Of a DNA stretch of 64,000 bases, positions 16,212 to 26,796 are shown piece by piece. The DNA is from JAGQVA01 sp033764335 (GTDB taxonomy: Bacteria > Bacteroidota > Bacteroidia > J057). Position 1 is the first letter of the stretch; each line of letters starts with the position of its first letter. The notes beneath the pieces are model-generated. The model was given only the letters and a program-made list of their open reading frames with translations, ran no database searches and was not told the DNA's origin. A program made the translations under genes and the position numbers. The stretch spans positions 1 to 64,000 of the forward strand of contig JANRJC010000006.1 of assembly GCA_033764335.1 (NCBI GenBank), given 5' to 3'.

Positions 16212-19200
16212 TCACCGTATCAACGTCACCGACCCGCTCTTCGTAAATTTCCGCCCGTTGTTGGCGGTGGCTTCGGCTACGAATACATATACGCCCTCGG
16301 GCACGGCCTGGCCGTTGAAGGTGCCGTCCCAGGCGTCGTCTATGTTTGCTGCTTCAAATATCTGCTGGCCCCAACGGTTGTAGATTTTGATGTGAAACTC
16401 GCGGATATATACGCCTTTCAGGTAAAAGTAGTCGTTGGTGTTGTCGGCGTTGGGGGTGAAGGCATTTGGCGCGTGGATTTCGGGGGTAATCGGCAGACAG
16501 TCGGTATTGGATACGCTCACCGCCTGGTTGCCCGCGGATTCGTGGGCGATTACCCGGTAACAAAACTCCTCAATGTCCTCAAACGTGCTCGCGTCGAGAT
16601 AACCGGTTTTGTCGCCCGGTACAATGTCCACGGTTACCCATGTATTAGTCCCGTGGCGGAATAGCTGCACTTCGTAAAAGTCCACGCCTTTTTCCCAACC
16701 GTCGTAGGGTGTCCACGAAAGTTCGTTTTCAATCCCGTTGGTTCCCGCCGTGAGCAATATGCTGGTCCCGATATTGCTGTAGGGGGAGACAAACCCGCAA
16801 CTGTCTCTCGCTCGCAGCCGGTAGGTGTAAAATTCTTCGTGTACGATTACGGCGGTATCTATATACCCGGTTGAGGTCGGGGGCAAAGAGGCGACGGTGT
16901 TCCAGTTCTGCCCGGCATCTATGCTTTTTTCGAGGAAAACGGTCGTCAAATCGTTCATGATAAACCGCTTCCATTCGATCTGCACATAACGATCTTCCAA
17001 CACTGTGGCCGTCACGAGTTCGGTCGCGACGCTGGGTTCGGATTTGATATTGGTGGCTTGTGTGGTGTCACTCCAGGACACTTCCAGCGGATTTACGCCT
17101 ACGGCTTTGATCCGGTAGGTGTATTCGTTGAAACAACTCGTCGCCGAATCTATATATGCTGTCACAAATCCCGGCACCAGGTCGAGAAACTCGGTATTGT
17201 TGGGGTTGTAGGAGGCCACGCGGTGGATTTCGTAATGATCCACCTGATCCCAGCCGATGTAGTTGTTCCAGTCCACGACAATCCTGTCGGGGATCGGGGT
17301 CGCGGTGGCTTCCATGGTGCAATGTTCCTGCGCAAATCCGAGGCGAGATTCGGTTCCGCAGTAGTTCCTCACCACTACTTTGTAGCAGTAGGAATGTTCG
17401 AGCGTGTTGAGCACTCCGGCGCCAATGTCCACCAGCAGTGTATCGTATTGGGAGAAAGTGGTGTGAATGGGTAGATATTGGCCTCCCACTGTGTCTCGCC
17501 GATAGACGACATAGGCGTCAAACCGGGGATCCAATACCGGTGCCCAAACAATGCGCACGGATTCATTATTTTCTACGGAAATAAAATGTATCTCCGCCGG
17601 GTCGGGCACGTCTATCCCCTGGACAGTTACTGCGTCGGGCTTCAGCACTTCTTTTTTACAGCCCACCGAGTCGGTTACAATGAGGCGTACATCATAACTC
17701 CCGGTGTCCACATAGGTGTAGGTGACGGGGTTTCCGTAGGCGTTTCCTCCGTCGCCAAAGTCCCAATAATAGCTGGCAATTCCGTAAGGACTCACCGCTA
17801 CCGCAGTAAATGTCGCGTCCAGGGGTGGACAGTTGGGTATATAGTCGGCAGCAAAATCTGCCTCTGGTGTGCGCAAAAATATGAGTTGGGGTTTGACCAT
17901 CGAGTCTATACAGCCGTTGCCATCGGTAATGGTGAGTTTGACGGTAAAATATCCGTCGTCCTCATAGGTATGGATGGGGTTTTGGGTGTTGGAAAATGTG
18001 CTGTCGCCAAAGTCCCAAAACCATGTAGCCGGGGGTGCCGGATTGGTCAGGTCGGTGAAGATGAGGATTTCGGGCGAACAGCCAATGGTGTCTGATACCA
18101 GAAAGTCCACCACCGGTTTGTCAAAGGCTTCGATGATCTGGCTGGCTGTGTCTTTACAGCCGTTTTCGTTGGTCACTACAAGGCTAATGTCGTAATTCCC
18201 CGCCACATTAAACTGAAACGGCGCAGACTGGCTCTGAGAGGCGAGGATTCCGTCTCGGTACCACTGGTATTGGGTGATGGTATTGTTGCCAATGCTGATG
18301 CTGGAAGCCCCCATTACAAAGGGCACACAACCTTTGACAAAAGTAGAAAGGAAATTGGCTTCCGGCGAAGGCAATACCCGTACCGTATCCACGGCGTTAA
18401 GGGTATGGCTGCAACCCAAAATATTGGTCACCGTCAGACTCACGCTGTAATAACCGGAGTCAGTATAGGTATGCACCGGGCTGGGCTGGGTAGAGGTATA
18501 GCCATCTCCAAATGTCCACAGCCAGCTCACAATTGTTGTGTCGGGAATGCTCAGGTCATTAAAGGTCACGGCAGTCCCCGGACAGGCCTGGACATGGCTA
18601 AGGGAAAAATTGGCTTCGGGAGCCGTTACTTTGACTACGTCTGACAGTGTCATCGAGTCCACACAGCCGTTTTGATCCACCACGGTAAGGGTTACGGTAA
18701 AAAGGCTGTCGGTGGTAAATACATGGCTCGGACTTTGGGTGGTGGAAAGGGTTCCGTCACCAAAATTCCATAGCCAGTTGCTGATCGGATAAGGCCCGCC
18801 GGAAAGGTCGAGAAAGTCCACCGGGTCGTTTACGCAGGCGAGTGTTGTAAGCGGTACAAAGTTGGCTGTCGGGGAAACAAATACTTCGATATTCTGTGTA
18901 GCGGTGTCTGTACAGCCGTTGAGGTCGGAGACAATAAGCTGCACGTTATAATTACCCGGATTGAGGTAGGTTCCAATCGGATTGGGAAACGCGGAGGTCG
19001 AACCATTTCCCAACGTCCAGTTCCAACCATTGATCGAAACCCCGGAACCGGAAGATGCATCGGTAAACAATACCTGAAGCGGCGAACATCCTGCGGTGTC
19101 CGAAGCGACAAAAGCGGCCACGGGCGGAGTATTTACCTGGATAAAATTCACCAGTGTATCCGTTCCCACACATCCTTCAATATTGGTGGTAGTGAGACTG

Positions 19201-22200
19201 ACCGTGTATGAACCGGGCGTCAGATACGAATGAGAAGGGTTAGGGAGGTTAGACGTAGTGCCGTCTCCAAAATTCCACAGCCAGCTCACTACCGTAGTAT
19301 CAGGAACAGATGTATCGGTAAATGTGACCGGCACACCAGTACAAGGGGTAGGATTGTCCACCGAAAAACTCACCGGAGGATCGCCCAAAACAATGTACAG
19401 GGGCTTGGTCAGCGAATCGGTACAACCATTGGCATCCACCACCGTCAGACTTACGTCGTAGGTGCCATTGGCGACATACAGATGGCTGGGAAACTCTGCG
19501 AAAGAAGTGCCGCCATCGCCAAAGTTCCAGAGCCAGTTCACCACCGGCGTAGGCCCGGTTGTCTGGCTGACAAAGTTAATAGATTTGGGGGCGCACCCTG
19601 CCTGGCTGCTGCTAACGAAATCCGGAACCGGTACACCAAAAACCGTGAGGTTACGCGCAGCGGTGTCCTTACAGCCGTAGGCATCTGTGACAATCAGCGA
19701 CACCGGATAACCGCCGGGCGTCGCATAGGTCTGGGTGGCATTGGGAAACCCGAAGGTATTGCCATTTCCAAAATCCCACTGAAAGCCAATGATATTGGTG
19801 GCCCCCATCATCGAGGTGTCGGTAAATTGTACGGTAAGGGGTACACAACCGACGCTGTCCGACATAAGAAAATCTGCCGCAGGCGGATTCCATATCTGCA
19901 CTGCATTTATCTTGGTTTCGGTATGCTGGCAGCCGATCGCATTGGTGATCGTCAGGCTGACGGTGTAAATACCGGGACTTGTATAGGCATGGGAAGGGTT
20001 CTGAACCGCACTGGTTGTGCCGTCGCCAAAATTCCACAACCAGGCGACGAGGGTTGTGTCCGGCAGGGAAGCGTCAGTAAAACTAATGCTCTGCCCCGGG
20101 CAGGCATTGGCACTGTCGGGCAGAAAATCCGCGACGGGCGCCGTCAGGTTTACAAAGGCGGGTTTGACCACGGAGTCTGAACATCCATTCTGATCCTCCA
20201 CATACAAAGACACGTTGTAAACACCGGTATTTCCATATACATGGGTCGGAAATGGCGTAAATCCGTTTGTCCCGTCTCCAAAATCCCATTGCCAGATCAC
20301 CGGCGGATTCGTACCCGTGGACTGATCCAGAAACGTAATGGCCGTACTGGCACAGCCTGTCGTGGACGATGCTCCAAAGTCTGCCGTTATACCCGGATTG
20401 GCAATAATCGTTTTTGTTGCGGTATCGGCACATCCATTAATATCACTGACAACCAGACTCAGGGTATAACTTCCCGGAGTGCTGTACAACTGGGTCGAAT
20501 TGGCATTATTCGAAGTAGCTCCGTTGCCAAATGTATAAAAATAGGAGGCGATCGGCCCCGAACCCGGCGTACTGCTGCCCAAAATTGTAACCGTCTGCGG
20601 CGCGCAGAAAAATGAGTCTGATACCGAAAATGAAGCCACCGGCGGTGTCTCGACGGTCACGTGCTGGGGTTGTATCACCGTATCGCTACAACCAAAGGCA
20701 TCCGTAATAATCAGGCTCACATTGTAAATACCGGGAGTTGAATAGGTATGGAAAGGGTTTTGAACATTCGCCCCTGCCCCATCGCCAAAGTCCCAAATCC
20801 AGTTGGTGATCGTAGTATCGGAACTGGCCGTCGCCGTAAAATTGACCACCGCAGGCGGGCAGGAAGGCGTGGCGTCCGACACAAAATTTCCCGCCGGATT
20901 GGCCAATTGAATTAAGCCCGGTTTGAGTTCGATGCTGACACAGTTGTTGATGTCCGTTACGGTCAGGCTCACATCAAATGTACCGTTGAAGGTATAGGTA
21001 TGAACTGGGTTTTGCACAGTGGAAGTATTTCCATCGCCAAAGTCCCAGAACCACGACTGAATCGGTACGGAAGCGGTTGTGAGGTCATTAAACTGAACGG
21101 TTTTGGGCGCGCAGCCATTCGAAGAAGAAACGATAAAGTCCACATTGGGAGGCCCGGTCACGGTCATCAACCGCGTAGTGCTGTCGGTACAGCCGTTGGC
21201 ATCGCTCACTACCAGTTTGACTGTATAAACACCCGGTGTGGTGAAAGTATGCGAAGGATTCTGCTGGGTAGAAAAAGTTCCGTCTCCAAAATCCCAGTCC
21301 CAGCCGGTCATGATCGCCGGGCCGGTCGAACTATCGGCAAAACTTACAACCAATGGAGCGCAACCGAGGTTGGCCGAAGGGCTGATATTCGCCGCTGGCG
21401 GTGTTCCTACGGTGATATTGATCGGTATTGAAATACTGTCCGTACATCCGTCGGAATTGGTTACGGTCAGATTTACGGCATAATTTCCGGGGTTGGTGTA
21501 AATGTGCTGGGGGTTTTGGACAAATGCGCTGTCACCGTCGCCAAAGTCCCACAGATAACTGATGATCGGATTGGCCGAAATGGATAAGTCGGTAAATGTC
21601 AGTATTTCCCCCAGACAAATCTGCGTCTGATCTACATTTGCCATCGGATTGGGGCCGCCATACACAATCACGCTGTCGGGGCTGGGAATGGCTACCACAC
21701 AACCCGCCGTATCCTGAATCACCAGTACCGGAAAGGCAATAGTGTCATTGGCATAAGTATGGGTTACGGTTTGTCCCGAGCCGAGATTTCCGTCGCCAAA
21801 GTCCCATGTCCAGTTGATGGCCCCGCCGGTAGAAGCGGTAAAAGTTACGTCCAGTGGGCTACAACCTGCAATCGGTGTAAAGGTAAATGATCCGCCCGGA
21901 CCGCTAAGGTCAATCAGGTCAGCCATGACCAAGGTATCGGAACAGCCCTGTGTTGTGCCCACAACGAGGGTTACATCAAATGTCCCGGGCAGGCTGTATA
22001 TTTTGGAGGGATTGGGAAGCGTCGAAGTAGTGCCGTCGCCAAAGTCCCAAAACCAGGAGGTTACATTGGCGCTGGACTGGTCGGTAAATGTCACTTGCAG
22101 CGGCGGGCAGTTCTGCTGCGTGGGCGCGGCAAAAAAGGCAGCCGTAGGCGAACCCACACTCACAAAACCGGTCTGGATATTGTTACTCACACAACCATTA

Positions 22201-24992
22201 ATATCCGTGACGGTTAGTGAGACGGTATAAGAACCGGTAGTCGAGGGAAATACATGCACAGGGTTAATAGCCGTGGAAGTCGTGCCATCGCCAAAGTCCC
22301 ACAAATAGGTATTTCCTACCCCGGTAGAAAGGTTATCGAAACTCACAAGGCTTCCCGGACAAGCCAACGTATCGTCAGAAGTAAAAGAAGCCGAAGGATA
22401 CGTAGGGTTGACAAAAGAGGGAATCGTCAGGCTGTCGGCACAACCCTGATTGTCGGCGACGACCAAGGTTACATCGTAGTTTCCGGGTTGGTTGTAGGTG
22501 TAAAAAGGATTGGGAGCGGAAGAAGTGCCGCCATCTCCAAAACTCCACTGCCAGCCGACTATCGCTCCTGAAACCGCTGTTGAAAGGTCGGTAAAGGCAA
22601 CTGCCAGTGGCGCACATCCGGTAGTATTACTTACCGAAAACAGTGCATCCGGCCCCACTACACTCACCAGGCCCGCGAGCAACATCGTATCACTACATCC
22701 GCTGCCATTCGAAGCAATCAGCATCACATCATATACCCCGGGAGCCGAATAGGCATGGGAGGGGTCGCTTGAGGTAGAAGTCGCGCCATCCCCAAAGTCC
22801 CAGAAGTAGTTCGCAGCACTGGTGGAATTATTGGTAAAATCCACCACCAACCCCGTACAGCCGGAGGTATTGGCCGCCGTAAAACTCGCCGCCGGAGAAT
22901 AAATATCCAACGTCTCCGTCGCATTATCCACGCAGTTTGTCGTCACATTTCCCACCACCAGCGTAATGGTATAAGAACCCAACGTGGTATAGGTATGGGT
23001 AGGGTTTTGCAAATTGGAAGTTGCTCCGTCACCAAAGTCCCAAAACCAACTGTCGGGAGCGATAGACTGATCAAAAAAGCTGACCGTAAGCGGAGTATCA
23101 CAGCCGGTCGTAGGAGTAAAAATAAAATCGGCAATTGGCCCCAGTACGGTGATCAATCCCGGTTGAGTAAGAGTGTCCCGGCAACCGAAATATTCGGTGA
23201 TCAGGGTGACATCAAACGTCCCGGTGTCGCTATATGTATAAGAAGGGTTTTGCAAATTGGAAAACCCGCCGTCACCAAAATTCCACGTCCAGCCTGTACC
23301 CAGATTCGACTGGTCAATAAAATCCACGGGGGTACCTGCACAGACAACCACCGGGTTGGCGGTAAAATTGACCGTGGGAGGAATGCCTGCTTCGATGTAT
23401 TGATAGACCGTTGTGTCCCGGCAGCCCGAAGCCGTAATGACTACGAGGGAAACCGTAAATTGCCCCACCGCCGAATAAACGTGCGAAGGGCTCTGCTGAA
23501 AAGAGGTTCCCCCGTCGCCAAAGTCCCAAATCCAGGTGACAATGGTATCATTGGGCGAAAAACTCAGATCGAGGAAATCCACCGTCAGCGGGATACAGCC
23601 GGAAACGGTATCGGGCACAAAATCGGCCGTAGGACGCACAATCTGCACATACGCCGGCTGGACAAGGGTATCGGTACAGCCAAAACTGTTTTCCACAGCC
23701 AGTGTAACCGCATAAAATCCGGGGGCATTATATACATGGCTGGGATTCTGAGCCGTGGCGGTATTTCCATCGCCAAAGTCCCAAAACCATGCCACCGGGT
23801 TGCCCGATGAAAGGTCATTGAAATCCACCACAAACGGCACTCCACAACCCGTTGGATCGGTACTGGAAAATAACGCAGTAGGGGAAGGATTCACAGTTAT
23901 ATATGCCGTGCGTACGAGGGTATCACTACAACCCACCGAATTGCTGGCATACAAAGTAACCGTATAAGTGCCCGTAGAATTGTAAACATGCGTCGGCGAA
24001 GGGCCGGTTACGACCGTTCCGTCGCCAAAGTCCCAGATATAGCTACTCGCTCCCGAGGAGGTATTTAGAAAAGAAACCCCTTCCCCGGTACAGGCATTGG
24101 TATTGGATGCAAAAAAACCCGCCACCGGAAACTGAAGCTGAATTGCGTTGGGATCCACCAGGGTGTCGGCACAGCCGTTGGGATCAGTGGCGATTAGGAC
24201 AATTGTGTAATTTCCGGCTGTATTGTAGGTATGAATCGGATTAGATTGGGAAGAAGTAGCCCCATCCCCGAAATCCCAAAGGTAGGTATAAGCACCCGCA
24301 GGAGCCACCGTAGAGTTGAAAGTAACCGAAAACGGAATCTGACAACCGGTATTGCCCGTCCAGGTATAGTTTACCGAAGGCGGGGTGGATACATTGATCA
24401 GATTGGGTTGAAGCAGTGACGAAGTACAACCATTAGCATCCGTAACTACCAGCGTTACATCATAACTACCCGGTGCACCGTAGGTATGCACGGGAGTCGG
24501 AAGATTGGAGACATTACCGTCGCCAAAGTCCCAAACCCAGGAGGTAATGGGAGCATTTCCGAGGGTTGTAAGATCGTTGAAAAGCACCGGTAAAGGTGCA
24601 CAACCATTGGTAACCGAAGCGCCGAAATTGGCTGCCGGATCCTGAAAAACGGTAATAAAACCCGTTTTTACCATGACGTCCGAAGCACTCCCATCGGAAA
24701 CCGTGAGCGTTACCGTGTAGGTTCCGGGGGTGACGTAAATAACGCCGGGGTTAGGGAGGTTGGAGGTGTTACCATTTCCAAAATCCCAGAGATAACTCGT
24801 GATGGGACCGGAAGAAAGATTGGTAAACTGGACGGTGAGCGGACTACAGCCCGATTGAGCATTCGAAGTAAAATCGGATGTGACCTGCGCCTGGAGCGGT
24901 TTGAAGGGCAACAAGAGAAAAAGAGCAAAGAACGAAAAGTAACAGGACAACACCAATACCTGCCTGTTACGTCGGCGTAGCGTGTCGTTCAT
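16212..24992 (-). CDS. Giant PKD-repeat protein with type IX secretion sorting domain
   Basis: A 2926-residue secreted adhesin-like protein. A signal peptide (residues 1-36, ending LQAQ) is followed by 29 tandem PKD-type domains of about 80-90 residues, counted from the W-x-(F/L)-G-(D/N) core; the 27th lacks this core (QYQWYRDG). From about residue 2400 fibronectin-III-like segments follow. The C-terminus (NAFTPNADNTNDYFYLKG...YNRWGQQIFE...DGTFNGQ..PEGVYVF) is the gliding-motility type B sorting domain, which directs export through the type IX system and attachment to the surface. No repeat is fused to a catalytic domain. The role (adhesion, polymer binding or motility) is inferred from architecture. 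The reading frame is intact along 8.8 kb. Confidence 0.93.
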   Translation of the reverse strand: MNDTLRRRNRQVLVLSCYFSFFALFLLLPFKPLQAQVTSDFTSNAQSGCSPLTVQFTNLSSGPITSYLWDFGNGNTSNLPNPGVIYVTPGTYTVTLTVSDGSASDVMVKTGFITVFQDPAANFGASVTNGCAPLPVLFNDLTTLGNAPITSWVWDFGDGNVSNLPTPVHTYGAPGSYDVTLVVTDANGCTSSLLQPNLINVSTPPSVNYTWTGNTGCQIPFSVTFNSTVAPAGAYTYLWDFGDGATSSQSNPIHTYNTAGNYTIVLIATDPNGCADTLVDPNAIQLQFPVAGFFASNTNACTGEGVSFLNTSSGASSYIWDFGDGTVVTGPSPTHVYNSTGTYTVTLYASNSVGCSDTLVRTAYITVNPSPTALFSSTDPTGCGVPFVVDFNDLSSGNPVAWFWDFGDGNTATAQNPSHVYNAPGFYAVTLAVENSFGCTDTLVQPAYVQIVRPTADFVPDTVSGCIPLTVDFLDLSFSPNDTIVTWIWDFGDGGTSFQQSPSHVYSAVGQFTVSLVVITASGCRDTTVYQYIEAGIPPTVNFTANPVVVCAGTPVDFIDQSNLGTGWTWNFGDGGFSNLQNPSYTYSDTGTFDVTLITEYFGCRDTLTQPGLITVLGPIADFIFTPTTGCDTPLTVSFFDQSIAPDSWFWDFGDGATSNLQNPTHTYTTLGSYTITLVVGNVTTNCVDNATETLDIYSPAASFTAANTSGCTGLVVDFTNNSTSAANYFWDFGDGATSTSSDPSHAYSAPGVYDVMLIASNGSGCSDTMLLAGLVSVVGPDALFSVSNTTGCAPLAVAFTDLSTAVSGAIVGWQWSFGDGGTSSAPNPFYTYNQPGNYDVTLVVADNQGCADSLTIPSFVNPTYPSASFTSDDTLACPGSLVSFDNLSTGVGNTYLWDFGDGTTSTAINPVHVFPSTTGSYTVSLTVTDINGCVSNNIQTGFVSVGSPTAAFFAAPTQQNCPPLQVTFTDQSSANVTSWFWDFGDGTTSTLPNPSKIYSLPGTFDVTLVVGTTQGCSDTLVMADLIDLSGPGGSFTFTPIAGCSPLDVTFTASTGGAINWTWDFGDGNLGSGQTVTHTYANDTIAFPVLVIQDTAGCVVAIPSPDSVIVYGGPNPMANVDQTQICLGEILTFTDLSISANPIISYLWDFGDGDSAFVQNPQHIYTNPGNYAVNLTVTNSDGCTDSISIPINITVGTPPAANISPSANLGCAPLVVSFADSSTGPAIMTGWDWDFGDGTFSTQQNPSHTFTTPGVYTVKLVVSDANGCTDSTTRLMTVTGPPNVDFIVSSSNGCAPKTVQFNDLTTASVPIQSWFWDFGDGNTSTVQNPVHTYTFNGTFDVSLTVTDINNCVSIELKPGLIQLANPAGNFVSDATPSCPPAVVNFTATASSDTTITNWIWDFGDGAGANVQNPFHTYSTPGIYNVSLIITDAFGCSDTVIQPQHVTVETPPVASFSVSDSFFCAPQTVTILGSSTPGSGPIASYFYTFGNGATSNNANSTQLYSTPGSYTLSLVVSDINGCADTATKTIIANPGITADFGASSTTGCASTAITFLDQSTGTNPPVIWQWDFGDGTNGFTPFPTHVYGNTGVYNVSLYVEDQNGCSDSVVKPAFVNLTAPVADFLPDSANACPGQSISFTDASLPDTTLVAWLWNFGDGTTSAVQNPSHAYTSPGIYTVSLTITNAIGCQHTETKINAVQIWNPPAADFLMSDSVGCVPLTVQFTDTSMMGATNIIGFQWDFGNGNTFGFPNATQTYATPGGYPVSLIVTDAYGCKDTAARNLTVFGVPVPDFVSSSQAGCAPKSINFVSQTTGPTPVVNWLWNFGDGGTSFAEFPSHLYVANGTYDVSLTVVDANGCTDSLTKPLYIVLGDPPVSFSVDNPTPCTGVPVTFTDTSVPDTTVVSWLWNFGDGTTSNLPNPSHSYLTPGSYTVSLTTTNIEGCVGTDTLVNFIQVNTPPVAAFVASDTAGCSPLQVLFTDASSGSGVSINGWNWTLGNGSTSAFPNPIGTYLNPGNYNVQLIVSDLNGCTDTATQNIEVFVSPTANFVPLTTLACVNDPVDFLDLSGGPYPISNWLWNFGDGTLSTTQSPSHVFTTDSLFTVTLTVVDQNGCVDSMTLSDVVKVTAPEANFSLSHVQACPGTAVTFNDLSIPDTTIVSWLWTFGDGYTSTQPSPVHTYTDSGYYSVSLTVTNILGCSHTLNAVDTVRVLPSPEANFLSTFVKGCVPFVMGASSISIGNNTITQYQWYRDGILASQSQSAPFQFNVAGNYDISLVVTNENGCKDTASQIIEAFDKPVVDFLVSDTIGCSPEILIFTDLTNPAPPATWFWDFGDSTFSNTQNPIHTYEDDGYFTVKLTITDGNGCIDSMVKPQLIFLRTPEADFAADYIPNCPPLDATFTAVAVSPYGIASYYWDFGDGGNAYGNPVTYTYVDTGSYDVRLIVTDSVGCKKEVLKPDAVTVQGIDVPDPAEIHFISVENNESVRIVWAPVLDPRFDAYVVYRRDTVGGQYLPIHTTFSQYDTLLVDIGAGVLNTLEHSYCYKVVVRNYCGTESRLGFAQEHCTMEATATPIPDRIVVDWNNYIGWDQVDHYEIHRVASYNPNNTEFLDLVPGFVTAYIDSATSCFNEYTYRIKAVGVNPLEVSWSDTTQATNIKSEPSVATELVTATVLEDRYVQIEWKRFIMNDLTTVFLEKSIDAGQNWNTVASLPPTSTGYIDTAVIVHEEFYTYRLRARDSCGFVSPYSNIGTSILLTAGTNGIENELSWTPYDGWEKGVDFYEVQLFRHGTNTWVTVDIVPGDKTGYLDASTFEDIEEFCYRVIAHESAGNQAVSVSNTDCLPITPEIHAPNAFTPNADNTNDYFYLKGVYIREFHIKIYNRWGQQIFEAANIDDAWDGTFNGQAVPEGVYVFVAEATANNGRKFTKSGSVTLIR

Positions 24993-25343
24993 GCAAACGG
25001 TAATCGAGAAATATTTATTAACCCAAACTCAATGTGCCTGACAGGGGAGGTGGAGCCACCACATGTTAGAAACACAGCTACAATTTGTACATTCCGGCGA
25101 TTTTTCAAAAATCATTTTAATTTCCTCCATGTAATAAACTGATGTGTTACGATCGTTTTTTCTTCGTTTTTAACCCAATCTCCCCTCGCTTATTCATTTT
25201 TCCCGCTTCTTGTGTCTGAAGTAGAATAGCTTTCCTGCGAGAAATAATCAAAGGCCATGAAAGATATAAGGGAAATCTGTCATGATCCGAAAGGTAAGAT
25301 TCTGCCTTTTTCGTCAATGGTACAATGGATTTGGGGGAAAGTC
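24993..25343. other. Intergenic region upstream of the PKD gene
   Basis: A 351-bp AT-rich stretch between the PKD gene and the PepSY pair, all transcribed leftward. It should contain the PKD promoter, but I could not find an unambiguous TTTG/TAnnTTTG pair. A short inverted repeat GGTGG-AG-CCACC lies within the first 100 bp. No convincing gene is present. Confidence 0.5.
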
Positions 25344-25937
25344 CTACCAAAGGAAAGTAATAATCACTCCGGCCACATAACCCAGTCCCGCTACCAACAA
25401 TGCTGCGCCCAGCCATTTGGAAGGAATGAGTTTCCACCACAGATATATTCCTGTGGCTGAAAAAATCAGCAGGGAAATACTTACCATGTCCATAAAAAAC
25501 AGGTAAATATTATAGAACCAGCCTCCCCCATAATTGTGCATTCGGTGCAAAACGACCAGCGTACGGTAGGGAGGATGTTGGGTTTTTTCAATGGAAAGGG
25601 AATCCGAAAGAGGGAAAACATGTACTTTGATCGTATGTCGGGGGCTGATAAAATCCACATGCCAGGAACCGTCTTCCGACTGCCGCACCGGGTTACTTTT
25701 GCCCACAATGGAATATTGCGACCTCAGCCAATCTATTTTTTCCGATTCTTCTTCAAAACCCGGAACCGGAAGCGAATGGCTCGTTATTTCCTGTACAGGT
25801 TCGGGGTGATCGAACCAATCGTGTTGGGTCAGAAGATAACCCGTCACAAAAAAAAGTAATAAAAATACCAGCAGAAACGCTCCCGAATAAAAATGGATCT
25901 GCCGGAATAGGATGTACAAATTTACCCTGCCAGCCAT
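25344..25937 (-). CDS. PepSY-associated transmembrane protein B
   Basis: A 197-residue membrane protein with helices near both ends and a soluble middle. An N-terminal helix RQIHFYSGAFLLVFLLLFFVTG carries a membrane His. VVLHRMHNYGG precedes a helix ending in FSATGIYLWW, the pattern of PepSY_TM / iron-uptake-associated reductase-like proteins. Start ATG 25937 (MAGRVNLY) overlaps the end of the upstream gene by 16 nt. It is probably one half of a two-gene equivalent of a longer PepSY_TM protein. The role may be haem- or metal-linked electron transfer, by inference only. Confidence 0.7.
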   Translation of the reverse strand: MAGRVNLYILFRQIHFYSGAFLLVFLLLFFVTGYLLTQHDWFDHPEPVQEITSHSLPVPGFEEESEKIDWLRSQYSIVGKSNPVRQSEDGSWHVDFISPRHTIKVHVFPLSDSLSIEKTQHPPYRTLVVLHRMHNYGGGWFYNIYLFFMDMVSISLLIFSATGIYLWWKLIPSKWLGAALLVAGLGYVAGVIITFLW

Positions 25938-26524
25938 ACAAATAATATAAAACCAATTGAAAAAACACCCATTCCCAACAACACCCATCGTTCAGCAGGA
26001 TGGGAATTTTTTTTCCTCCACCACAAATAAACACCCGAAACCGTCCAGAAAAGCATCGAATAGACGGTGAGCACCTGATAATACTGCCACAAATTGACCC
26101 ACCAGGGAGCCGAAGGAATGGATTCTCCCATAAAATGAAGGCTTCGCAAAATCTGTCCGGCAGTTTTGTATGTTTCCGTGATTTCTACCTCTCCGTTGGA
26201 AAGAGATAATTTCAGGTGGTATTCTTTGCCCGGCTGGGCAATGGTCGTGATAAAAACCAAAGAATCTCTTTTTGTCTCCCAGGGAAGGTACCAGCCAAAA
26301 AGCCCCAGCGAATCCCGGAGTGCCTCGCCCAATATACGATCATCTTCCAGTAAAGGCATGTGAACAGAACGTATAGGGAGGAGCGGTTTTTTTTCAGTTT
26401 GGGTGGGGAAAAAATGATGATTAAAATCAAGCGAACTCAGGCCGAATATCAGAAGATACGGCATACAGAACAAACCCAGGTACAAGTGTATATACATGAC
26501 CTGACGCCAGCTAATTTTCTTCAT
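25922..26524 (-). CDS. PepSY-associated transmembrane protein A
   Basis: A 200-residue membrane protein related in layout to its downstream partner. A first helix follows MKKISWRQVMYIHLYLGLF, with His on the membrane face. A soluble region has a PepSY-like strand pattern (YHLKLSLSNGEVEITETYKTAGQILRSLHFMG in pieces), and a second helix ends in FWTVSGVYLWW. Both genes thus carry the (S/T)G(V/I)YLWW motif. The ATG at 26524 is preferred over a TTG two codons upstream. The 16-nt overlap with the next gene implies coupled translation. Confidence 0.7.
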   Translation of the reverse strand: MKKISWRQVMYIHLYLGLFCMPYLLIFGLSSLDFNHHFFPTQTEKKPLLPIRSVHMPLLEDDRILGEALRDSLGLFGWYLPWETKRDSLVFITTIAQPGKEYHLKLSLSNGEVEITETYKTAGQILRSLHFMGESIPSAPWWVNLWQYYQVLTVYSMLFWTVSGVYLWWRKKNSHPAERWVLLGMGVFSIGFILFVWLAG

Positions 26525-26565
26525 GCGCAAAAGGTAAACAAAAAACGAAGGATTTCCGCCGCTTT

Positions 26566-26796
26566 TCAGTTGTCTGTGCCTCCGGCAATAATCATGATTG
26601 TTGTATCTCGTCCAAAGGATTCTCTCACATACCGAATAATATCGAGGGCATCCATAATTTTTCCTGAAAAATCAAGCTTTTCCCGAAATTCAACGATCAC
26701 TTGATAGCCATCATGTGTAAGCACGGTTTTTGCTGCCTGAACCATCGAGTAGGGCTCTTTGGTCATTAGAATTTCCATCGTCATCATCATTAGCAT
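26566..26796 (-). CDS. Small REC-like (degenerate response regulator) protein
   Basis: About 70-76 residues depending on which of several Met codons (26778-26796) is used. The opening EILMTKEPYSMVQAAKTVLTHDGYQVIVEF resembles the first strand and helix of a receiver domain but lacks the acidic pair. KLDFSGKIMDALDIIRYVRESFGRDTTIMII resembles the region from the phosphoacceptor Asp onward. About a dozen residues expected between them are missing. It may be a shortened, probably non-phosphorylatable receiver domain, or a pseudogene. It lies 41 nt upstream of the PepSY pair on the same strand. Confidence 0.4.
   Translation of the reverse strand: MLMMMTMEILMTKEPYSMVQAAKTVLTHDGYQVIVEFREKLDFSGKIMDALDIIRYVRESFGRDTTIMIIAGGTDN

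Noticed and set aside
16212..24992. Evenly spaced repeats considered as a CRISPR or satellite array
   Set aside because: The periodicity is about 250 nt and comes from PKD protein domains in a single open frame. The DNA repeats are diverged and no spacer structure exists.
25147..25440. A 97-codon minus-strand frame in the gap beside the PKD gene
   Set aside because: It overlaps the end of the PepSY-type gene in another frame and shows no family-like sequence.
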